From Kappaphycus alvarezii (taxonomy: Eukaryota; Rhodophyta; Florideophyceae; Gigartinales; Solieriaceae), in the NCBI GenBank assembly GCA_002205965.3, contig NADL03000681.1, positions 682,001-746,000 on the forward strand: 64,000 nucleotides of DNA. Direction: 5' to 3'. Positions 1 through 11,112 of this stretch are shown piece after piece (the first letter of the stretch is position 1; each line of letters opens with the position of its first letter). A program made the translations under genes and the position numbers. Below the pieces are notes generated by a model. That model searched no databases. It saw only the letters and a program-made list of their open reading frames with translations, and was not told the DNA's origin.

Positions 1-992
1 TTTAAAACGCCACAGTGGAGTGAAAGATGCTGAAAATGCTGACGGGGTTTTCAAGGGAGTCATTTGTAGTGATAATTCGGGGAAGGACTCTCCACTAAAA
101 AATGGGGACGCCTCCTAAATATACTATTTTCTAATGGGGATTAACTGCTGATGCAACAGATCAAGTGGATAGAGGTATTATTGTGGACAGTTCTGTCTTT
201 TGGCCAAGTGGATTGAAAGAATTACGAATTAGAGGTTTCCTGTTAGCCTCTGTCCTGAGACCTGACTCTTATGCGCCATTCTAATCGTATTTTTCTGTGG
301 TTCAAAAATGATGAAAGCATCTAATTCGCTTTGTTAGCCACGGCATTTGGGAAAAATAAGCAATAAAAAGTTAAGTAATAATGTCTGTTCCTACCCTTGC
401 ACACAGATGAAGACATAATTCGAGAGCACTGCGAGACTCGGAAGCAATTCGAAAGCAGCCAATGAATTTGGTAAATGGACTCAAGGACTGCCAAGTCCTA
501 TGGAAAGGGAATGGGTTTTTATTCCAATCTTTATTCCGCCACCTGCTGTCACAGAGGTGAGAGAAACTGCAGAAGGTAATGGTTTATCGGAGCTTAAGGC
601 ACTAGGCCATCTCGTTTTTTGTGCTTTCATGGTATGCAACATTATTTAATGCCATATTTCAGGAGATGATGACACAATCCCCCACTCTCAGCGGAATTGA
701 CTCATTTAAAACACTGAAAGTATCAAGTACCCATTTAATCACCATTGACAGTCTCGAATACATTAATATTGCAATGAGTCCGGGAAATTAGTGGGTTTTC
801 GCCGAGTAATGTTCTATCACAGCTGTAAATCGTGTCTCAAACGCAAGAATCGGTTACGAAATAGTACATGCAATCTCCCGGATGACGAAAATCTAATTGA
901 GGCTGGAATGTTTATGTAAGTCTTTTATCTGCATACATCAGTTGTACAAGACTTCTCAGACAGATGGATGATTCTTCTTGCGTGGGGTACAT
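1..992. other. Unassigned flank left of Gypsy A
   Basis: No reading frame with recognisable domains was found on either strand. Short open stretches exist but none is supported by a motif. The DNA on this side was once contiguous with position 8524 onward, because the 7.5-kb Gypsy A insertion with its 5-bp duplication separates them. Confidence 0.5.
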
Positions 993-997
993 GTTAT

Positions 998-1716
998 TGA
1001 TAGGGGTAAATCGGCGGGGGAGAGATCCTCAGAACCAATTACCCTGAGAAGGAGGTGTTGCGAGCGACAAAAGTGCTGCCGTGGTATTGTTGAACGAACA
1101 AAAGGGAGTGTATATAGAAGAGAGTTGAGAAGCTACAAGCAAGTATAAAAGGGGCAGGGTCTACCACCGACGCTCTGCGACTAGCGTAAGAAAAAGTTTT
1201 CTTGGGTCTGAAGTTGACTCTCAACTTCCTACTACTCGGGACTTGGCTTGAAGTTGTCTGCCAACTTGCTTCACCTCCACTAAAGGAAGCAGTTTACTCG
1301 GCTTATATAGACTTTTGGCTACCCCAAAAGTCTCAAACAAACATACTAATAACCATAAAATGTATTCACGGTAATCGTGTGAACCAGAGAGACTATTAGA
1401 AGATATTTCCTCAAGGTAAATATCTAGGTGCCATACCCATGCCAGCCACCCATCGGCCAGGGGTGGGAATTGATGTGGCCATTATATAGACCTTTCAGAG
1501 CTACTTGTAGTATCACCCACAACCTGGAACTGTACTGACATCTACTATGACAGCGTGTCCTAAAATGAAAAAATCAACCGACGAATTTGCCACACTCACC
1601 CAAATTAAAAATATCTTGCAAATTCAAAAACTGTAAAAATATCTTCCCAATTCCGATACTGTATACAATCATGGTCCTCATCTAGATTTTTTTCGTGCGC
1701 GAATTTGCGCACATCA
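998..1716 (-). repeat. 3' LTR of Gypsy A
   Basis: This 719-bp repeat is the partner of 7801-8518. On the minus strand it starts with TGATGTGCGC and ends with CCCCTATCA. A near-perfect palindrome, GTGCGCGAATTTGCGCAC as read on the plus strand, sits just inside the outer terminus. The purine-rich tract that primes plus-strand DNA lies next to it at about 1717-1735. Confidence 0.95.
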
Positions 1717-1834
1717 CGCCCTCTCGCTCAAGACGAACGTCCCGACTCGTCACTGCTCTTCTTCTGCTTCCGTTAGTGTTCGCTGTCTTATTGATAAAAT
1801 GTATGGTCTCTCAAACGGGTACGGATGCAACTGA

Positions 1835-3556
1835 TTACCAATATGATGCTCTAAAAAGTAGGTTCGCATTACTGGTACCTCTCACTTTGTAGCATAGCCT
1901 CATATATTGGTTTGATACATCGAGGTGGGGTTGAATACATTCTTCTTCCGTGACTCTTCCGAATCTTCCAAGAGTGAAAAAATATATGTGATATGCAAAC
2001 TCTTCTGGAAGATGCCGGAGGAATGGATGTCGATAAGAAAAGAAGACGCGCATCATCAAGAACGAATCTTCGTAAGATAAGTGCGGTCCATGTAGCGCCC
2101 TAAAACATAAACAGATGCTTATCATGAAATAAGAAATGACCTGCGCATCGTTCGCATCCTCGGAGATATTGCGCAGCCAAAAAGATAATCTTCTTCTTCC
2201 GACTGTATGCTGTGCATGGTTGTGAAGGAGAGCTAGAGATGAAGTTGTGGTGGACGGTCCCGATGAATGGCCGCGACCAGCTCCTGACGTACTGGGACCT
2301 GCACGAGGTCCTCTCGGGGGACGACCGGAACCTCTTCTGGGCGGGTTGTTGTCTCCTGAAGGTCCTCCTCTGGTCATCATCACTGCTTCAGGAGGATCCT
2401 CGCCGCCTCCAACGTTCCCAATTTGTGGCGGAGAAACGTAAGGTTCCCATAGAGGATACGGGACCAGCCTGTATTCCATATCCGGGGGTAAGGCGTAACC
2501 TCTCAGTCGCACGTCTTGGTTGTTCTTGAGAAATACGTAAATTGGACGGATAATATTCAGATACGTTTGCGACAAGTCTCCAGCAGCTACCATTCCATAT
2601 CTTCCTATAGAGTAATGATATATTACCTCCACAAACTCTGGACCTGCTTCCGTGAACCTTCCGTTTTGGAATGAAAATAGAACTCTTATTAATAGTCGGA
2701 AATCTTCTTCAGGTAGCAATGGTCCGTTCAACGTACGAAAACATAGGCATATATTAATGTAGAAATGGATGATTACGTGGAGTTCGTAGTAGTCCCGCGT
2801 AACCGAGATGATCCATTCCCAGGCCCTTTTTCCTCCCATAGGAATCATTCTATAGTTAAAGATGAGTATGCCCCGTGGTTGCGCATAGTCCTGTGTGAGA
2901 AGGAATTCTTCAGGCCTCTGATGGTAAGGGACCAGACGACGTGCATGGATGGCCCTCCTTGATCTCTTCCCTGAGCTTGAACAGAGCTGATAGTGCGGGT
3001 GTCTTTCCTCCGTGACGATGCAAGGGTTCGAGTACTTGGTTTGGAAGGCCGGCCACTTCACAGCCTGCTGCATTGCTTTTCCATGTACTACAAGTACTTT
3101 AGAGCCAACTGAAAAGGTTCTGACTGCAGGTTCTGCATCCTTATTTCTTGTCTGTGTTAGCGCGCGGTGTGATCTCCAGCCTTCGGTGGCCAGTAGTTCA
3201 ACTTCCCTACTCTCTTCATCGATAATATTTGTTTCCATGTCTCTCTGTAACATTCTAGGAGCCCTTCCGTACATTAGCTCGAATGGTGAGCGTCCATTTC
3301 TTCCTCTTCTTCGACGGTAGCCGTATAACACTTTTGGTAAGGCATCTTCCCACTGGATTTCATTCTCCACATAGTTTTCGATATTGCTCGTTTGATGGTT
3401 CCAACCATCCTCTCCGCTTTCCCGTTGGACATAGGAGCGTATGCGAGAACGGTCTTCAGCTGAATCCCTTTCTCTTCCAAAAACGAAGCAGTGAAGTTGC
3501 AGTAAAACAAAGGGCGTTATCCGAGATGATCCTTTTTGGAAGACCAAACGGTTCAA
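1835..3556 (-). CDS. pol: Gypsy A Pol, C-terminal part: integrase end plus duplicated domain
   Basis: This frame continues Pol after a frameshift in the integrase core. It contains the end of the core and the integrase C-terminal module, which reads KYSNPCIVTEE and then HARRLVPYHQRP, an atypical GPY/F-like segment. Next come two copies of a domain sharing the motif ICLCFRxLxGP, joined by a linker rich in Gly, Pro, Ser and Arg. No chromodomain is seen, although many Gypsy integrases carry one here. The last 25 or so residues are out of frame relative to copy B, because a base change near 1910 shifts the end of the second domain. The role of the duplicated domain is unknown. It could be a separate product released by the protease. 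Confidence 0.85.
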   Translation of the reverse strand: MNRLVFQKGSSRITPFVLLQLHCFVFGRERDSAEDRSRIRSYVQRESGEDGWNHQTSNIENYVENEIQWEDALPKVLYGYRRRRGRNGRSPFELMYGRAPRMLQRDMETNIIDEESREVELLATEGWRSHRALTQTRNKDAEPAVRTFSVGSKVLVVHGKAMQQAVKWPAFQTKYSNPCIVTEERHPHYQLCSSSGKRSRRAIHARRLVPYHQRPEEFLLTQDYAQPRGILIFNYRMIPMGGKRAWEWIISVTRDYYELHVIIHFYINICLCFRTLNGPLLPEEDFRLLIRVLFSFQNGRFTEAGPEFVEVIYHYSIGRYGMVAAGDLSQTYLNIIRPIYVFLKNNQDVRLRGYALPPDMEYRLVPYPLWEPYVSPPQIGNVGGGEDPPEAVMMTRGGPSGDNNPPRRGSGRPPRGPRAGPSTSGAGRGHSSGPSTTTSSLALLHNHAQHTVGRRRLSFWLRNISEDANDAQVISYFMISICLCFRALHGPHLSYEDSFLMMRVFFSYRHPFLRHLPEEFAYHIYFFTLGRFGRVTEEECIQPHLDVSNQYMRLCYKVRGTSNANLLFRASYW

Positions 3557-5768
3557 TTATTTCTTTTTCGATGAATCTCAGTACCACCTCAGCATTTGCC
3601 TCCTCAACTGCAACTGCTATTGGCCATCCAGTAAGATGTTCCACCCCTATAAGGAGATATTTGTTTCCGGAAGAAGTTTCCTTGAACGGGCCCGCGAAGT
3701 CAATTGAGAAGGTTTCAAAGAGACCGGAAACTGGAAAACTTAGAGTTGTCTTATACTTCCGTATTGGAGTGAATTTTTGGCAGTTGTCGCAGCTTTTCAC
3801 GAAGTTATAGACGTCCTTATGGATACCGGGCCACCAGAATCTCTCAGTTACGAATTTTTTGGTTGTTTCGAGATCCCAATGCCCTAGCTCATCATGGAAA
3901 GTCCTCAAGATCTTCATTCTTTCTTTCAAAGGGGCCACTAGTCGGGGACCGGCTTTAGTGTGCCGGAAGAGTTTCCCATTCCACAATGTAAAAGCCTTTT
4001 GATTCCTGCGTACCCAATTTCGGTGTTCAAGATCAACCTTTCTCATTTCTAGTCCATCGAGGAATTTGATCAGTCCGTGAATATTAGCTTCGTACTCGTT
4101 ATCGTTCGGCAACTGCAACTCGGCGACTCCGACGATGTCCTCCGAAGCTTTTTCATTTGGAATCAGTGCGTCCCTCAAGCGGGATAGGTAATCGGCAGGC
4201 TGATTATTGCGTCCGGGTCTATACACAATTTCAAACCGATATTCTGCGAAAATGTCGAGCCATCGGGCCAAGCGGTGATGTACATCCTTCTTTTGGAATG
4301 CTGTTTTAAGTGCCTGGTGATCAGTTATCAAGACAAATTTCTCGAGTGATAAAAGGTATACGCGAAACTTTTTCAGCGCGAAGACGACAGCTAGCGCTTC
4401 TTTCTCGCAGACTGAGTATCTCTTTTCCGCATCATTCAGAGTTCGGCTTGCGAATTGAACAGGGTGTAGTCTTCCGTTTTCATCTTTTTGGGACAAAACG
4501 GCACCCAAAGACCGTTCTGAGGCATCTGTCTCCACAACGAATGGTCTCTTGAAATCTGGGTACATGAGAACTGGGGGGACACATAGCTTATCTTTAAGCT
4601 CCTGAAATGCAGTTTCCATTTCCTTGTTCCAGTAAAATTTTCCGTTCTTCGTAGTGCTGGCATGTAACGGTGCTGCAGTCTTGGCGAAATCTTTGATAAA
4701 TCTTCTGTAATATGAGGCCAGTCCTAAGAAGCTTCGGACCTCCGTCTTTGAAGCGGGCCTTGGTGCCAACTTTATTTTTTTCGTTTTCTCTGGATCCACT
4801 CTAATTCCCTCTTGGTCGACGATATGACCGAGTAATTGGATAGAAGTTTTCGCAAAGAAGCATTTGCTCAACTTAATTTTCAAGCTATACTCCGATATCC
4901 TCTCCACAACTGTCTTGACGTGCGAGATGTGCTGATCCAATGTTTCTGAGAATATGACGACATCATCGATATAGACTCTTGCGAATGGAAGTCCTTTCAA
5001 AACCTCGTTCATCATTCTTTGGAATGTAGCTGGTGCATTCATGAGACCAAAAGGCATCACTTCGAACCTGAACGTACCGGCTTTGCTGGTAAAGGTTGTT
5101 TTTTCCTTACATTTTTCATCCAATGGAATCTGCCAATAGCCAGTGTAAAGGTCAATTGAGGTGAAATATCTCCCGTCCTTCAGGTCCTCGAGGATCTCCT
5201 CCATGTTCGGAATCGGAAATCGATCGGGTATCATTCTCTGGTTCAGTTGTCGGTAATCGACGCAAAAACGCAGCTTTCCATCCTTCTTTGGTGCGACCAC
5301 AACTGGAAACGACCATGGGGATGAAACTGGTCGAATAATATCATTTTTCAGCATACTTGTAACATTTTCTGAGATAAATTGGTCATATTTTGGCGGTTGA
5401 CGTCTAGGCTTGTGGTAAATCGGTTGAGTGTCGGTAAGTTCGAACGAGTGAGTAACCGGTACACTTGCTTGTCTTAAATCTGAAACGCTCCATGCAATTA
5501 CTTCGGAAGATGTTAACATGTCGGATATTTTCAGTGAGGCGGGGGCGGGAAGGTGCTGCACTTTTCCTTGGATTTCTGCCATTTGGCGCCCTTTTTCTTC
5601 TTGATCCTCAACCTCAATATTTTGAAGGACCTCTTCCGTCGTGCTCACATCTTCATATATGGAATTCGACGTATTCTTATTTTCTTTGCAAAGGTAATCT
5701 TCTTTCATGCTCCGAATTCTGTCCTTTGATTCGATATCATCGCAAAAAGAAACACATTCGGGTTTCAA
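3456..5768 (-). CDS. pol: Gypsy A Pol: reverse transcriptase, RNase H and integrase
   Basis: This 770-residue frame encodes the replication enzymes that copy element RNA to DNA and join it to the genome. RT motifs include FCVDYRQLN, SIDLYTGYWQIPL, MPFGLMNAPATFQ and the catalytic YIDD near residue 265. RNase H shows ETDASERSLGAVLSQ near residue 416, the E of CEKEALA, and ITDHQAL. Integrase has the zinc-binding HHCC set (HDELGH then CDNC, from about residue 625) and the first two catalytic Asp in IDFAGPF and SDNA. The frame is lost just before the catalytic Glu. The recorded start is a TTG codon. The first ATG in frame is about 20 codons further in, so how Pol is initiated is unclear. Confidence 0.95.
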   Translation of the reverse strand: MKPECVSFCDDIESKDRIRSMKEDYLCKENKNTSNSIYEDVSTTEEVLQNIEVEDQEEKGRQMAEIQGKVQHLPAPASLKISDMLTSSEVIAWSVSDLRQASVPVTHSFELTDTQPIYHKPRRQPPKYDQFISENVTSMLKNDIIRPVSSPWSFPVVVAPKKDGKLRFCVDYRQLNQRMIPDRFPIPNMEEILEDLKDGRYFTSIDLYTGYWQIPLDEKCKEKTTFTSKAGTFRFEVMPFGLMNAPATFQRMMNEVLKGLPFARVYIDDVVIFSETLDQHISHVKTVVERISEYSLKIKLSKCFFAKTSIQLLGHIVDQEGIRVDPEKTKKIKLAPRPASKTEVRSFLGLASYYRRFIKDFAKTAAPLHASTTKNGKFYWNKEMETAFQELKDKLCVPPVLMYPDFKRPFVVETDASERSLGAVLSQKDENGRLHPVQFASRTLNDAEKRYSVCEKEALAVVFALKKFRVYLLSLEKFVLITDHQALKTAFQKKDVHHRLARWLDIFAEYRFEIVYRPGRNNQPADYLSRLRDALIPNEKASEDIVGVAELQLPNDNEYEANIHGLIKFLDGLEMRKVDLEHRNWVRRNQKAFTLWNGKLFRHTKAGPRLVAPLKERMKILRTFHDELGHWDLETTKKFVTERFWWPGIHKDVYNFVKSCDNCQKFTPIRKYKTTLSFPVSGLFETFSIDFAGPFKETSSGNKYLLIGVEHLTGWPIAVAVEEANAEVVLRFIEKEIIEPFGLPKRIISDNALCFTATSLLRFWKRKGFS

Positions 5769-5835
5769 ACTTATCCTAGAATTCCAGTCGTCATCTGTTT
5801 CAAACCCGAATCATAATCGTCCCATGCCATGTTCA

Positions 5836-7711
5836 TTACCCCCGAGGGTACCCTTTTCCACTTCCGAAAGTGTTAGTTGGTTCCGAATCTTCGCTGTCAT
5901 AGCTAGAAGTGAAATCTTCACTGTCCGTTTCTTTTAAATCTTCAGGATGCGTGCTTTTGTCGAAATCCAGGGGCATCTTCACGGTTCTGCCGTCAATATT
6001 AACTGAAACCATTTGGTTGCCCAAGTCAATGCATGTCCTAGTCTTTCCATGGTGGGCAGCCAATGATTGCATCGAAAGGGAGATCCGGCATGACAAGAAA
6101 GTCTACATCAACTTTAGAGTCCCCAAAGAACACGGAAACCTTGTCAACAGTGCCCATGCATTTTGAGACGGTTCCATCCGCTACAGTTATTTTTCGAGTC
6201 GTTGGAGTAATTTCGAGACCTAGATCTGTCACCAAAGTTTCTGAAATGAGGTTTGGAACAGCACCCGAATCGAAGAGAGCTTGGGTTTTCATACCCAATA
6301 CTTTGACTGGTACCAGCTTAAGACGTCTTGGTGCTGTCGAGGCCGATTGAAGAAACAGTTTCTTACCCTTAGCGGACTTATTAGACCTGATAATTTTTTT
6401 GAGTTCTTTTCTCGCATCCTCTGCGTCGCCCCTCAAAAGTTGACCAAACGTTATCCCAGTTGGGGCCGATGCAAGCTCAGCCACCAAATTGTACCTCTTC
6501 ACATACTCTAGTACGTCCTTAGAGATACTCTTAACTTTCTTACTCTTTTTCGTCTTCTTGGCCGGAGTGACTCCCACTCCTGGAACAACTTGATCAGACC
6601 TCTTGGTTCGAGGAGGTACAGGTGCTGGGATATGCTCCAGCATTCCATACTCTAGCCTAGGTTTCTTCGATAAAATGTTCCCTTCCCCATCCCTTTTTGT
6701 CACATTGACTTGACTAATCTCTTCAGCGATGGATACGTTACCGGCATCCGTCAACCTTTGATCCCTTCTATTTTGTAAGATTTTCACCTCTGGTCCTGAC
6801 TCACTCCTTGCTTCCGATAAATTTGCTCTTCTGTTGTCTTTAGACCAGCAGTTACTTTCATGATGCCCATATCGACCGCACTTTGCACAACGAGTGTTTC
6901 TATGTGGATTATCAGGACACCTGTTTGCAAAGTGTCCAGGCTTGTGACAGTAAGAACAGACTTCTGCGGCCTTAGGGGCCCCAGACTGGTTCTTCTTAAT
7001 GGTAAGAGTAAGGCTTTCCAACTGCGAGGTTATCATGTCAAGTCGATTATCGAATCGGGTTTCCAACCTTTCTTCCAAGTTTTTGACATCGCTCCTGACA
7101 GATTCTAATGCCGCTGCACTAGTAGCCGGCCTTTGATAATTCTTTTCAGGATGTACGATAGACATCGATGTGCGGGTTTCCCTCGGTACCTCACTCAGTG
7201 ACTGAAACGTCTCCGAATTTTTGACAAATTCTACTATGGTACCCTTCAGTTCATCAAAAGTGTGAGGGCCCTTGATGAGGAGGAAATCGGAGAGCCGCTT
7301 ATCCCCCATAGCCGCCTTACGCAGCATTCCGTACTTGGCTTGGGCGTTGAACCCAGCCTTTTCATAAAGATCACACAAGTACACCAATGAGCTTAACAAA
7401 TCGTCGAAGTTGAGCCGGGCCTCTATGGCGGTACGAATCATCTCATCTGGTTCTACCTCCTTAGCATACTCTTTCACAAGCCACTCAACATACCTCACCG
7501 AAGTTACGCCCATTCCCGTTAAAGACCACCCGTCGATAAACTTGGACTTATATTTGTGCTTTGCGTCACCATGAAGATAGGCGAAGATACTTGCGGCCTT
7601 CTCTTCATCGCCCTTCTCTCGCATCACAACGTTGACATATGTGTAAAGAAACTCCTCAACGTCTTTAGTCTTGCCCCCTGTGAACGGTATACGAGCAGCA
7701 TTGAGATCCAT
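5836..7711 (-). CDS. gag: Gypsy A Gag-protease polyprotein (ORF1), frameshifted near its end
   Basis: ORF1 begins at the ATG at 7711 and runs as one 557-residue frame to 6038. The last 60 or so residues lie in the next frame (5836-6096). Copy C reads straight through the same place, so a small indel broke A. Gag packages the element RNA. Two CCHC zinc knuckles are visible (CSYCHKPGHFANRC and CAKCGRYGHHESNC, near residues 250-290), preceded by a probable coiled coil. A retropepsin follows, with LFDSGAVPNLIS near residue 480 and the flap-side motif AIIGCP. The frame ends in an acidic Ser/Asp/Glu tail. Protease is therefore made with Gag, not with Pol. Confidence 0.93.
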
Positions 7712-7800
7712 GATTACCGAGAAGAAATCCCCCCGAAGTGTTCCTTACTACTGCTCAACTCGAATACCTCGGGTGCAACCCCCTCCATAAGAGTACCAAA

Positions 7801-8518
7801 TGATAGGGGTAAATCGGCGGGGGAAGAGATCTTCAGAACCAATTACCATGAGAAGGAGGTGTTGCGAGCGACAAAAGTGCTACCGTGGTATTGTTGAACA
7901 AACAAAAAGGGAGTGTATATAGAAGAGAGTTAAGGAAGCTACAAGCAAGTATAAAAGGGGCAGGGTCTACCACCGACGCTCTGCGACTAGCGTAAGAAAA
8001 AGTTTTCTTGGGTCTGAAGTTGACTCTCAACTTCCTACTACTCGGGACTTGGCTGAAGTGTCTGCCAACTTCCTTCACCTCCACTAAAGGAAGCAGTTTA
8101 CTCGGCTTATATAGACTTTGGCTACCCCAAAAGTCTCAAACAAGCATACTAATAACCACAAAATGCATTCACGGTAATCGTGTGAACCAGAGAGACTATT
8201 AGGAGATATTTCCTCAAGGTAAATATCTAGGTGCCATACCCATGCCAGCCACCCATCGGCCAGGGGTGGGAATTGATGTGGCCATATATAGACCTTTCAG
8301 AGCTACTTGTAGTATCACCCACAACCTGGAACTGTACTGACATCTACTATGACAGCGTGTCCTAAAATGAAAAAATCAACCGACGAATTTGCCACACTCA
8401 CCCAAAATTAAAAATATCTTGCAAATTCAAAAACTGTAAAAATATCTTCCCAATTCGATACTGTATACAATCATGGTCCTCATCTAGATTTTTTTCGTGT
8501 GCAAATTTGGGCACATCA
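7801..8518 (-). repeat. 5' LTR of Gypsy A
   Basis: This 718-bp repeat matches 998-1716. A candidate primer-binding site, TGGTACTCTTATGGAGG in element sense (7798 down to 7782), begins two bases inside the LTR edge. The terminal palindrome is degraded here compared with the other LTR. Confidence 0.95.
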
Positions 8519-8523
8519 GTTAT

Positions 8524-9684
8524 CTCATTATTGTAAGAGTTTTCAAGATGAATACTTGATAAGCATAGCAGAAAAGGTCGAGAAAGAACCTTTTCGACAT
8601 TGTTGAAAACGAATCTCTACCTGTTCGTTTTTTTATTACCAGAATTAGTTCCGAAGAACGGCATTGAGATATTGTGGGCGTGCGGCACCAGCACATCTTC
8701 CATCTGCCTTCATATCTACTGTAATGCTTGCAGGCGTGACGGTAAGGTCACATGATTCCATTACCGTTGGAATGTGGCGCTGTACATGCACAGGCGGTAG
8801 GGTTCGGTGTGTGAGGTGTTAGGAGCCTAGATGCTTGCTGGGGAGTTCATTTGAAGCATATTGAGGGCTTGGGAAAAGTGCATATTTTGTTTATTATTTA
8901 CGCGCGGCGGGCAACGGAAAAGCGCGGCGGGCCATGGGCAATTTATTTTTTTTTCCAATTTTTTGCAATTACTGGACATTGAAAAAAAATTGGGTCTCCG
9001 TTCGGCTGCGATTGCATGACTTGAGGAACCAACTACTGCACAGTTAGGCCACAACCGACCATATTTTCAAATATTAAATCACCCCACATTTTCCCATTTT
9101 CCTCCCCGCTGTACAGTTTTGTATCCATCGGTTGGACGGAACTCATACTGTAATGAAGTCGTGGGTTGATGGTTCGATTTGTACGATTCCAAAAGTCGAG
9201 GTTCAAGTCAGCACAATCGCGGGGGGCTACTGCCTGCAGCATCCTGCGAAGTCCACCTATTTATTCATATCCGGCGCGTTGAAACCCTTCGATAGCTTGG
9301 GATCCATGACCTTCGACATCTGCGGGAGACTCGTTGCATTACTCTCTAGCACTCGAGTTAGACTTGTCCTAATGTAGCCGTAGCGTCTACTGCACTGATG
9401 GTGGTGTCTCATGGCGCGTAATGAATCTCACTAACTAGGAATGCACACTACTTCTCTTACCCGCACCAGTGCATTCCTTGCATTACCTCAGTCTGGTTTG
9501 CCTCACTGTGCTCGAAGTAGTTGCATTTCCTGTGCCTATTGCAATTTTGCACTTCTCTACTTCCCTTACAGGCCTCATGCATTCTCTGCGTCCCGCTAGT
9601 GCCATTAATACTCTGCACTAGCAGTTAAAAGAAATTACTAATGCATTGGTGGCCCGCTAGCGCCAATGAAACTCGTGCCCCCTC
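8524..9684. other. Unassigned region between Gypsy A and the non-LTR array
   Basis: No supported gene. The first part is ordinary AT-rich DNA. From about 9330 to 9660 the words TGCATT and TGCACT recur many times, at irregular spacing, on one strand. The 5' boundary of the non-LTR element that follows could not be fixed and may lie near 9690-9740. Confidence 0.4.
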
Positions 9685-11112
9685 ATGGTGGTTCCACTTG
9701 CTAGTCAAAACATCGGTCAGCCCGGCCGCCGGGGTGACAGGGAAAAGTGTGCTTACGAAGTTGTGACGCGGATCGCGCGTGGGGAACTGCCGGACTCGGT
9801 CCTGCCCTGCTCGCTGCCGCAACATTACTCCGCTACGCCGAGACCGGACAAAATTCGTCCCATCGCTGTGGGGTCGGTCCTCCGCCGCATCGTCACCAAG
9901 ACGCTGCTGCCGAGCGCCATCGATGACTCTCGAGACTTCCTCGCGCCATTCCAAACGGCCAACGGTATCAAGGCCGGGATGGACGCGGTCATCCATGACA
10001 CCCGCACCCTGCTTTGCCGTTTCACTGGTGCTCCGCATGTTGCCACGGTCCTCATTGACGCGCACAACGCTTTCAACCGCGTTGATCGCCAGTCAATGCT
10101 GTCTCAACTTCCTGCACTCGCTCCTTCTCTGGCCCGCTTCGTGAATATGATATACGGTCGTATTCAGCCACCGTTGCTTATACCGAATCGCCAGAACACG
10201 GTGATCCCGAGTGCTCAGGGCACCCAGCAGGGCGACCCGGCCAGTATGTTGCTGTTTTCCCTCACGATCCAACCATTAATTCGGAAAATCGCCGAGGACA
10301 GCGACATCGTGCTTAATCAATGGTACGCGGATGACGGGACTCTCATAGGGACACTTCAGGGTCTGCGCCGCGCTCTCCACCTCCTGCAGGCTGAGGGTCC
10401 GGCTGTGGGCCTCTATGTCAACGCGAGGAAGACGCGCATTTACTGGCCGAACACGCTCCTGCCGGACCGCACGGAATTCCTCCGGGTTTTTCATCTGTCC
10501 GAGTGCTCGCGCGACGGCTTCGAGCTCCTAGGAGCGCCGATGGGCAGCCGGGCCTTCACCGATGCATACCTACGGGACAAGGTCGATGGGTGCCGCCGCA
10601 CCCTCCGACTGCTGACCCACGTTCGTGACCCCCGCGCCCGTTTCCACATGCACCGGCTGTGCGCGTCGGAATGCCTCGTCACCCACGCGTTCCGGCTCGC
10701 CGACCCACAACACTCGGCCCCCGCTGCACAAGCCTTTGACGCCCTGCAGAGGTCGTCGTACTCGGAGCTACACGGATCGCCCTCACAGACATGCATGGGA
10801 CCAAGTCACGCTACCATCCGCCAGGGAGGTCAGGGATTTACCCTCATCTCTCCGTTCCTACACGGCTCGGTCGCAGCTAGTATCATCGACGCGGTTCCGG
10901 CACGTGAGAGATCGGCATCGTATACCACGCAACGTTCTGCCGCCGTCTCTGGTCACCGGTACCGAGGTGACAGGGCGTTCCTGGTCCGACAAGCCTTGCC
11001 GCGAATCCGTGATTTCGTGCAATGTATCCCTGGGCGCCCGTACTCCGTCGACCTCGGCCCCTTTGACCCATGCCTGCTTGCCGCCAAACCATCCAACCTC
11101 CAAACTTCTTGA
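9685..11112 (+). CDS. Reverse transcriptase of non-LTR element X
   Basis: This 475-residue frame carries the RT fingers, palm and thumb. Motifs in order are KIRPIAVGSVLRR (about residue 57), the catalytic Asp in IDAHNAFNRVDR (about 124), QGTQQGDPASMLLF (about 177), the catalytic pair in WYADDGTL (about 212), NARKT and GFELLGAPMGS. The spacing and the QGDP/YADD pair are those of non-LTR enzymes, not LTR elements. The APGADG-type segment that precedes motif 1 in family W (36160-37056) is absent, so the copy is truncated at its 5' end. The frame ends in an early stop. The homologous protein continues in another frame from about 11090. Confidence 0.9.
   Translation: MVVPLASQNIGQPGRRGDREKCAYEVVTRIARGELPDSVLPCSLPQHYSATPRPDKIRPIAVGSVLRRIVTKTLLPSAIDDSRDFLAPFQTANGIKAGMDAVIHDTRTLLCRFTGAPHVATVLIDAHNAFNRVDRQSMLSQLPALAPSLARFVNMIYGRIQPPLLIPNRQNTVIPSAQGTQQGDPASMLLFSLTIQPLIRKIAEDSDIVLNQWYADDGTLIGTLQGLRRALHLLQAEGPAVGLYVNARKTRIYWPNTLLPDRTEFLRVFHLSECSRDGFELLGAPMGSRAFTDAYLRDKVDGCRRTLRLLTHVRDPRARFHMHRLCASECLVTHAFRLADPQHSAPAAQAFDALQRSSYSELHGSPSQTCMGPSHATIRQGGQGFTLISPFLHGSVAASIIDAVPARERSASYTTQRSAAVSGHRYRGDRAFLVRQALPRIRDFVQCIPGRPYSVDLGPFDPCLLAAKPSNLQTS

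Larger units (their letters stand above)
998..8518 (-). mobile_element. Complete Ty3/Gypsy-type LTR retrotransposon, copy A
   Basis: The element is bounded by two LTRs of 719 and 718 bp, each beginning TGAT and ending ATCA in element sense. It is flanked by the 5-bp target duplication GTTAT at 993-997 and 8519-8523. In element order it holds Gag with two zinc knuckles, protease, reverse transcriptase, RNase H, integrase and a C-terminal duplicated domain. RT and RNase H precede integrase, which is the Ty3/Gypsy order. It is nearly identical to copy B at 14427-21944 but inverted relative to it. Near-identical LTRs point to a recent insertion. ORF1 carries a frameshift near its end, and the Pol frame breaks near 3480 and near 1910. 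The RT-RNase H part is one uninterrupted frame, so this is the best-preserved polymerase of the family in the window. Confidence 0.97.

Noticed and set aside
2212-2529. Plus-strand 105-residue frame, found again opposite copy B
   Set aside because: It is antisense to the Gly/Pro-rich linker of the Pol duplicated domain; its openness follows from that codon composition.
9330-9660. Recurrent TGCATT/TGCACT words considered as a regulatory array
   Set aside because: Spacing is irregular and no palindrome or promoter context was found.
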